Source: an uncultured Ruminococcus sp.
Lineage (GTDB): Bacteria > Bacillota > Clostridia > Oscillospirales > Ruminococcaceae
Assembly: GCA_945876155.1 (NCBI GenBank)
Contig: CAMCMW010000040.1
Span: forward strand, 1 to 9,009
Direction of reading: 5' to 3'
Length of the DNA: 9,009 nucleotides
Shown: positions 5,517 to 9,009 of the stretch, in pieces
How positions within the stretch are numbered: position 1 is the first letter of the stretch
How the letters are laid out: every line of letters starts with the position of its first letter
Program-made: the position numbers and the translations under genes
Notes under the pieces: model-generated
What the model was told of the DNA's origin: nothing
The model's database searches: none
Seen by the model: the letters and a program-made list of their open reading frames with translations, nothing else

Positions 5517-5625
5517 TTTTCTTTCCGGAACGGAATTTATTTTAAAAAAACGCCTTCTACTTATAAAGTGAAAAAAGACTGTTTTTTCGTGTTTTTTCTC
5601 TGCTATCAGAAAAAATTTCACAAGA

Positions 5626-5653
5626 TTATCACATTTGGGTTTCGTGATATAAT
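5626..5653 (+). promoter_or_regulatory. Extended -10 promoter for the first serine recombinase
   Basis: TATAAT at 5648-5653 preceded by TGA (extended -10), with a weaker -35 TTATCA (5626-5631) at 16-nt spacing. Fifteen bases over the -10 (GTGATATAATAAATT) are the same as at the promoter of the zinc-ribbon gene apart from flanks. The start would leave a leader of about 205 nt before the recombinase. Confidence 0.7.
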
Positions 5654-5669
5654 AAATTGATGTAACGCT

Positions 5670-5796
5670 TTACATACAGCTGTGCTTGCAAAAAAGAAAA
5701 TAGATTAACATCAGGCAAAGTTATACAAATCGGAATTTTGATTTCAGAAAGGAGCTGAGTAAAAAAATATTAATTTCGTTTTTTAGCTGTATGTAA
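5670..5796 (+). repeat. Long-range inverted repeat in the recombinase leader
   Basis: TTACATACAGCT (5670-5681) and AGCTGTATGTAA (5785-5796) are perfect 12-bp complements 103 nt apart, both between the promoter and the recombinase start. In RNA they would close a large loop. As DNA they could be paired binding sites or relate to a recombinase target. The leader between them contains no open frame with a ribosome-binding site and start codon. Confidence 0.6.
5683..5694 (+). repeat. Upstream copy of the recombinase start sequence
   Basis: TGCTTGCAAAAA occurs here and again at 5866-5877, where it forms codons 1-5 of the recombinase gene. The upstream copy follows a G (GTG CTT GCA) but has no ribosome-binding site and stops after eight codons. 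It could compete for the same complementary arm (5834-5842) in the leader. Confidence 0.5.
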
Positions 5797-5833
5797 TTGC
5801 AATTGAGAACCGCAGCGTATTAGCTTTTACTGT

Positions 5834-5873
5834 TGCAATCATTTTTCATGTCAGGAGGAGCATTATGCTTGCA
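5834..5873 (+). promoter_or_regulatory. Start-codon inverted repeat of the first recombinase
   Basis: TGCAATCAT (5834-5842) pairs with ATGCTTGCA (5865-5873), which contains the start codon, with one mismatch. The 22-nt loop carries the AGGAGG (5853-5858). The arrangement matches those at 7634-7668 and 8181-8217. Confidence 0.4.
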
Positions 5874-7460
5874 AAAACAAAAAAGACAGCTCTTTATGCA
5901 AGGCTGTCAAAAGATGATTTAGAAGATGCGGTCAGCAATAGTATAGTCAATCAAAAATTCATGCTTGAAAAATTTGCAGAAGAACACTGCTATTACAATA
6001 CAAAATTCTATGCAGATGACGGATACACTGGAGTGAATTTTAATCGTCCTGCTTTTTCAGAAATGATTGACGATATTCACAAAGGAAAAATTGAAAGAGT
6101 AATAGTAAAGGACTTTTCACGACTCGGAAGAAATTATATAGACTGTGGCAGGTATGTTGATTATGAATTTGCAGCACACAATGTACAGTTCATTTCAATT
6201 GGAGAGAACTTCGATTCTGAAAACGGTGACAGAATCATGATGGGATTATTCAATCTCATCAACGAACTTTATGCACAGGACATTTCCAGAAAGCAAAGAG
6301 CTGCTATACGAGCAAAAGGAGAAAGCGGCAAGCACATTACAACCAGACCTATATTCGGTTATAAGTCAGATCCGGATAATAAGTATCACTGGATTGTTGA
6401 TGAAACTGCTGCCGCAGCGGTCCGTTATATTTTTGAATTGTATCTCAGTGGTCACGGATTTGCAGAAATTGCTGATATACTTCATGACAAAAAAATTCTT
6501 TCTCCCAGTGCTTATCGTGGTAAGATACGCAAAGGGAGTAAAATTGAAAAAGACCCTTACATATGGAACAGCAGTACGATTGCAAATATCCTGTCTAAAC
6601 AAGAATACTGTGGTGACACTGTGAATTTCCGTACAGAAAGAAAATCATATAAAGATAAGCGTGTAATCGTGAAACCGGAAGAAGAATTAGTTATCTATTA
6701 TGATACCCAGACTGCTATTATTGAACGCAGTGTTTTTGCGCATGTTCAGGAAAAACTTTCACAAAAGAAGAAATACACAAGAAATAAGGTCAGACCAATT
6801 CTGGACGGAAAGATTTTTTGTTATGACTGCAAAAGCCGAATGTACCTTATGAGGAAAAAGAAAAAATCTGGAATTTACAATGTGTATGTATGTAACAGCT
6901 ATCGTAAAAAGATTAGCTGTACATCACATTATGTTCCGGAACATTTGATTTTTAAGGAATTAAAAAATAAGCTTTGTTCCATATTCGCAGAATACGAAAA
7001 GGACGGTAAAGCTTTTTTGAAAAAACTGCGTTACATGATTCGTACAAAAAATTCTTCTGAAATAATGACGGCTCGAAAAAGTCTGAAAAATATTGAAAAT
7101 CGGATTTGTGAATTAAGTGATCTAAAAAAATCAGCATATGCAGACAAACTGCACGGGAAGATTACCGAAGAATTTTTCAATTCCATTATGTTCAGTACCG
7201 ATGAAGAAAGTATACGGCTGAAAAAGGAATATGACGAATGTCAGAATATATTAGAAACAACTGAAGAAAAAGCAAAAGGTTCAGAACTGTTTTATAGAAA
7301 ATTAAGCAGTTATAATAAAGATGATATTGAAGAGATTTCTGAAAAACTGATTTCCGAATTAGTAGAACGCATAGAAATTCATGAGGGTGAAAAAATCGGA
7401 AACAGTAAAAAGACTGTTCAGATGGATTTTTATTTTATTGGAATTGAAAACATACTCTAA
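5865..7460 (+). CDS. Large serine recombinase (531 aa)
   Basis: The N-terminal resolvase domain (about 8-155) has YARLS with catalytic Ser15, the SNSIVNQ motif, DDGYTGVNFNRP (51-62) and the arginine-bearing KDFSRLGRN (82-90). The Recombinase domain (about 160-300) includes RPIFGYK and an EYCGDTVNF motif (247-255). A zinc ribbon follows with C319, C322, C343 and C352, then a coiled-coil segment (about 390-490). This is the order of TndX/TnpX-type recombinases, which excise and integrate conjugative or mobilizable elements by a Ser-linked double-strand exchange between attP and attB. Start: ATG at 5865 after AGGAGG at 6-nt spacing. It has its own promoter, long leader and terminator. All catalytic residues are present and length is normal, so it should be active. 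Confidence 0.96.
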   Translation: MLAKTKKTALYARLSKDDLEDAVSNSIVNQKFMLEKFAEEHCYYNTKFYADDGYTGVNFNRPAFSEMIDDIHKGKIERVIVKDFSRLGRNYIDCGRYVDYEFAAHNVQFISIGENFDSENGDRIMMGLFNLINELYAQDISRKQRAAIRAKGESGKHITTRPIFGYKSDPDNKYHWIVDETAAAAVRYIFELYLSGHGFAEIADILHDKKILSPSAYRGKIRKGSKIEKDPYIWNSSTIANILSKQEYCGDTVNFRTERKSYKDKRVIVKPEEELVIYYDTQTAIIERSVFAHVQEKLSQKKKYTRNKVRPILDGKIFCYDCKSRMYLMRKKKKSGIYNVYVCNSYRKKISCTSHYVPEHLIFKELKNKLCSIFAEYEKDGKAFLKKLRYMIRTKNSSEIMTARKSLKNIENRICELSDLKKSAYADKLHGKITEEFFNSIMFSTDEESIRLKKEYDECQNILETTEEKAKGSELFYRKLSSYNKDDIEEISEKLISELVERIEIHEGEKIGNSKKTVQMDFYFIGIENIL

Positions 7461-7512
7461 AAATAAAATTTCATAGAACATGATATCTTCAATTTTCTTA
7501 TGAAAAAACAAT

Positions 7513-7558
7513 CCCAATACAGCATACCAGAGTAAATAAGATGCTGTACTGGGTTTTT
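7513..7558 (+). terminator. Rho-independent terminator after the first recombinase
   Basis: CCCAATACAGCAT (7513-7525) and ATGCTGTACTGGG (7541-7553) form a 13-bp stem with one mismatch and a 15-nt loop, followed by five T residues. A-rich sequence on the other side may make it partly bidirectional. It separates the recombinase from the next transcription unit. Confidence 0.9.
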
Positions 7559-7584
7559 ATGGCGAACAAGAAAAAATATGGCAA

Positions 7585-7612
7585 TTGATTTTTTCAGAAA
7601 ATGTGATATAAT
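7585..7612 (+). promoter_or_regulatory. Promoter for the sigma-like HTH gene
   Basis: TTGATT (7585-7590), 16-nt spacer, TATAAT (7607-7612) with TGA immediately upstream (extended -10). It lies between the preceding terminator and the HTH gene, giving a leader of roughly 40 nt. Confidence 0.8.
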
Positions 7613-7633
7613 GTAAATATAACCAAATCAACC

Positions 7634-7668
7634 TGTCTGCATAATAGACGGAGGTCGAAATGCAGACA
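7634..7668 (+). promoter_or_regulatory. Perfect start-codon hairpin of the HTH gene
   Basis: TGTCTGCAT (7634-7642) and ATGCAGACA (7660-7668) are perfect 9-bp complements. The second arm begins with the start codon, and the GGAGG lies in the 17-nt loop. Folding would hide the start codon, so translation probably depends on melting or a ligand. Confidence 0.6.
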
Positions 7669-8007
7669 AATAAAATTTCATGGTCGGTTTATGCTGATAT
7701 GTATGTTTGGGAAAAGGAGCAAAGCACACAAAGTGCAGAGAATTACAGACAAATCTTGCTTAATTCGCTTAAAATTGCAATGGATATATATAAAATGCGG
7801 AATCCGGCAGGATATGAACTTATCTCTGAATTTTACTTAGGTGAAAAGATAACCTTTGCAGAATTGGGCAGACGACACGGTATAGCCGTATCTACTGCAT
7901 ATGAAAAGCTTTTCCGAAACATTCAGAAACTTCGTAAACTGACGTTTGAAATACTTGACAATGAGATTTATTCCAGTGTCAGTGTAAAAAATACCAAAAA
8001 ATCGTAA
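7660..8007 (+). CDS. Sigma-region-4-like helix-turn-helix protein (115 aa)
   Basis: The C-terminal half carries a helix-turn-helix at about residues 64-92 (ITFAELGRRHGIAVSTA, then YEKLFRNIQKLRKL). It is similar to region 4 of sigma-70-type factors, which binds -35 elements; the N-terminal half is a plain helical region (YRQILLNSLKIAMDIY). At 115 aa it is too short for a full sigma factor and has no evident region 2, so it is more likely a transcriptional regulator or recombination accessory protein. Such small proteins often accompany serine recombinases in Clostridia elements. It sits between two recombinase genes with its own promoter, and ATG at 7660 follows GGAGG. The promoters nearby share ACTTGATTT -35 regions and are possible targets, which is inference. 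Confidence 0.85.
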   Translation: MQTNKISWSVYADMYVWEKEQSTQSAENYRQILLNSLKIAMDIYKMRNPAGYELISEFYLGEKITFAELGRRHGIAVSTAYEKLFRNIQKLRKLTFEILDNEIYSSVSVKNTKKS

Positions 8008-8035
8008 AAAGCACTTGATTTTGTTATGATTTTTT
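7996..8035 (+). terminator. Weak AT-rich hairpin at the end of the HTH gene
   Basis: AAAAAATCGTAA (7996-8007, including the stop codon) and TTATGATTTTTT (8024-8035) are complementary with one G-U pair and end in a T-run. It may act as a weak terminator, although the stem is nearly all A-T and it overlaps the following promoter. Confidence 0.35.
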
Positions 8036-8043
8036 CGTATAAT
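8015..8043 (+). promoter_or_regulatory. Upstream promoter of the second recombinase
   Basis: TTGATT (8015-8020), 17-nt spacer, TATAAT (8038-8043), starting 8 nt after the HTH gene stop. It would give a leader of about 155 nt before the second recombinase. Confidence 0.7.
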
Positions 8044-8130
8044 ATTTATGTAGAAATTGGCAACTTGAAAAATGAATAGAGAAACGCTTTATTTTAATTA
8101 TTTCTAAACGGTTAAAAAATGCTGTAATAC

Positions 8131-8160
8131 TTGATTTAAATATGGAAAGTAGTGTATAAT
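8131..8160 (+). promoter_or_regulatory. Proximal promoter of the second recombinase
   Basis: TTGATT (8131-8136), 18-nt spacer, TATAAT (8155-8160). The -35 context ACTTGATTT is the same as at 8013, so the two tandem promoters may share an activator or repressor. Confidence 0.65.
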
Positions 8161-8180
8161 AAAGTTGAAATCATATCTTC

Positions 8181-8217
8181 CTGTCTGTATGAAACGAGGT
8201 AAGAATTATGCAGACAG
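8181..8217 (+). promoter_or_regulatory. Start-codon hairpin of the second recombinase
   Basis: CTGTCTGTAT (8181-8190) pairs with ATGCAGACAG (8208-8217) over 10 bp with one G-U pair. The start codon is in the stem and GAGGT is in the 17-nt loop, the same loop length as at the HTH gene. Confidence 0.55.
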
Positions 8218-9009
8218 AAAAAATAACGGCATTATACGCAAGATTCTCCCATGATGAATCTTCGTCCGGACAGGACAGCAATAGTATTACACATCAAAAG
8301 GAACTGTTGGCTGAATATGCAAATACGCACGGTTTTATCAATTATCGCTTTTACGTTGATGACGGTTATTCAGGAGTAAATTTTGAAAGACCTGAATTTA
8401 AAAGGTTGATTGCCGATATGGAAAATGGATTGATTGGCACGATTATTGTAAAAGATATGTCACGTCTTGGAAGAAATTATCTTATGGTCGGACAATACAC
8501 AGAGATTATTTTTCCTGAAAATGATGTCAGATTTATCGCAATAAGTGACAACGTTGATTCAGCAGAGGGATTGAGTGACCTTATTCCATTCAGCAATCTG
8601 ATTAACGAGTGGTATGCAAAGGATATCTCTAAGAAAATGCGTGCAATGATGCAGCAGAAAGGCAATTCCGGAAAACATTTGTCAAGTACCCCTCCTTATG
8701 GTTATAAAAAGGATCCAAGTGACAAGGAAAAATGGATTATTGACGAGTATGCAGCTGAAGTTGTAAGGCAAATTTACGAAATGTATATTTCCGGAAAAGG
8801 AATGTCTAAAATCGCCGATTTTCTGAGTGATGAAAAAATTTTGCGTCCTTACGCATATAAGTATAAAATAGATGGTGACAGCATCTATGACTGGCGTGAT
8901 GATACTGTCAGATCAATTCTGACTAATCAGGCATATTGCGGAGATACGGTAAACTTTCGATTTCACAGAGTTTCCTATAAAAGCAGTCAGATAGTGAAAA
9001 ATCCGCCGG
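8208..9009 (+). CDS. Second large serine recombinase, 3' end beyond window
   Basis: The frame opens at ATG 8208 with a GAGGT sequence upstream and stays open for 267 codons to the right edge. Residues 7-14 read TALYARFS with catalytic Ser14. SNSITHQ, DDGYSGVNFERP and KDMSRLGRN follow, then the Recombinase domain start (STPPYGYKKDP, IIDEYAAEVVRQIYEMY, AYCGDTVNF). The visible part covers the catalytic domain and most of the Recombinase domain; zinc ribbon and coiled coil would lie beyond. It aligns with the first recombinase throughout but differs in sequence at many positions (for example FSHDESSSG against LSKDDLEDA), so it is a diverged paralog, not a recent copy. It may work with the first as a pair or act at a different step. 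Confidence 0.95.
   Translation, partial: MQTEKITALYARFSHDESSSGQDSNSITHQKELLAEYANTHGFINYRFYVDDGYSGVNFERPEFKRLIADMENGLIGTIIVKDMSRLGRNYLMVGQYTEIIFPENDVRFIAISDNVDSAEGLSDLIPFSNLINEWYAKDISKKMRAMMQQKGNSGKHLSSTPPYGYKKDPSDKEKWIIDEYAAEVVRQIYEMYISGKGMSKIADFLSDEKILRPYAYKYKIDGDSIYDWRDDTVRSILTNQAYCGDTVNFRFHRVSYKSSQIVKNPP

Larger units (their letters stand above)
5326..5535. other. Hairpin-dense region, candidate oriT
   Basis: About eight separate perfect inverted repeats follow one another over 210 bp. They are GCAAAACT/AGTTTTGC (5326-5343), TTGCC-gaaa-GGCAA (5340-5353), TTAGGGG-tttt-CCCCTAA (5363-5380), a nested cloverleaf (5383-5440), AAACCGC/GCGGTTT within ATTCT/AGAAT (5441-5474), GCAGTGC-tgct-GCACTGC (5479-5496), a 16-bp palindrome (5501-5516) and TTCCG-gaa-CGGAA (5523-5535). 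No open frame of note crosses it. It lies directly upstream of mobC, where mobilizable elements carry oriT. The assignment is from position and structure; I cannot identify the nick site. A single-strand replication origin is an alternative. Confidence 0.55.

Noticed and set aside
6271..6624. Plus-strand frame inside the first recombinase gene
   Set aside because: Lies in another frame of a well-supported recombinase with all motifs; no start signals.
8072..8107. Eleven-codon frame MNRETLYFNYF between the HTH gene and second recombinase
   Set aside because: It lies downstream of a promoter but has no Shine-Dalgarno sequence and no sign of conservation that I can see.
8477..8665. Minus-strand frame opposite the second recombinase
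   Set aside because: Antisense to the catalytic domain coding sequence, no ribosome-binding site or promoter.
1..9009. CRISPR array, rRNA, tRNA, toxin-antitoxin or phage-defence genes
   Set aside because: No regularly spaced repeats, no tRNA or rRNA-like sequence, and no protein motifs of known defence or toxin families were seen.

Overview
The window reads as part of an AT-rich integrative and mobilizable (or conjugative) element from a Gram-positive gut or rumen Clostridia-type bacterium. Oscillospiraceae/Ruminococcus-like is my best guess. The basis is strong AGGAGG-type ribosome binding sites, sigma-A promoters with extended -10 boxes, TndX/TnpX-style large serine recombinases and a Firmicutes-style MobC/relaxase pair. 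The taxonomic call is inference; no rRNA or housekeeping gene is present.

Left module (1-2510, minus strand). A near-consensus promoter (2482-2510) drives a run of co-oriented genes: an 82-aa unknown protein, a 112-aa unknown protein, a ParA/Soj ATPase, a 176-aa unknown protein in the usual parB slot, and an unknown gene cut by the left edge. A 77-bp GC-rich repeat follows each of the first two genes (1608-1684 and 2126-2202). It holds a hairpin and also an open frame for a short basic peptide whose copy-to-copy changes look coding-like. A perfect 13-bp-arm palindrome sits at the parA stop codon.

Central module (2599-5535). Divergent from the left module, on the plus strand, is a 162-aa protein with two zinc ribbons and a C-terminal ribbon-helix-helix-like region, ending at a good terminator. 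Convergent to it is a minus-strand mobilization operon: MobC, a second small RHH-like protein, and a MOBP-like relaxase that overlaps the preceding gene by 52 bp. Upstream of mobC lies a 620-bp gene-free stretch whose first half is packed with about ten short inverted repeats, including a cloverleaf-like arrangement. It is the natural candidate for oriT.

Right module (5626-9009, plus strand). A large serine recombinase (531 aa) is followed by a terminator, a 115-aa sigma-region-4-like HTH protein, and a second large serine recombinase cut by the right edge. Each gene has its own promoter. All three have the start codon buried in an inverted repeat with the Shine-Dalgarno sequence in the loop: perfect in one, with a G-U pair in another and one mismatch in the third. 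This suggests shared translational control of the recombination module.

Together, the right module would excise and integrate the element, the mob genes and hairpin region would start its transfer, and the ParA cluster would support its maintenance. The most unusual signals are the repeat/micro-ORF unit, the start-codon hairpins and the hairpin array.
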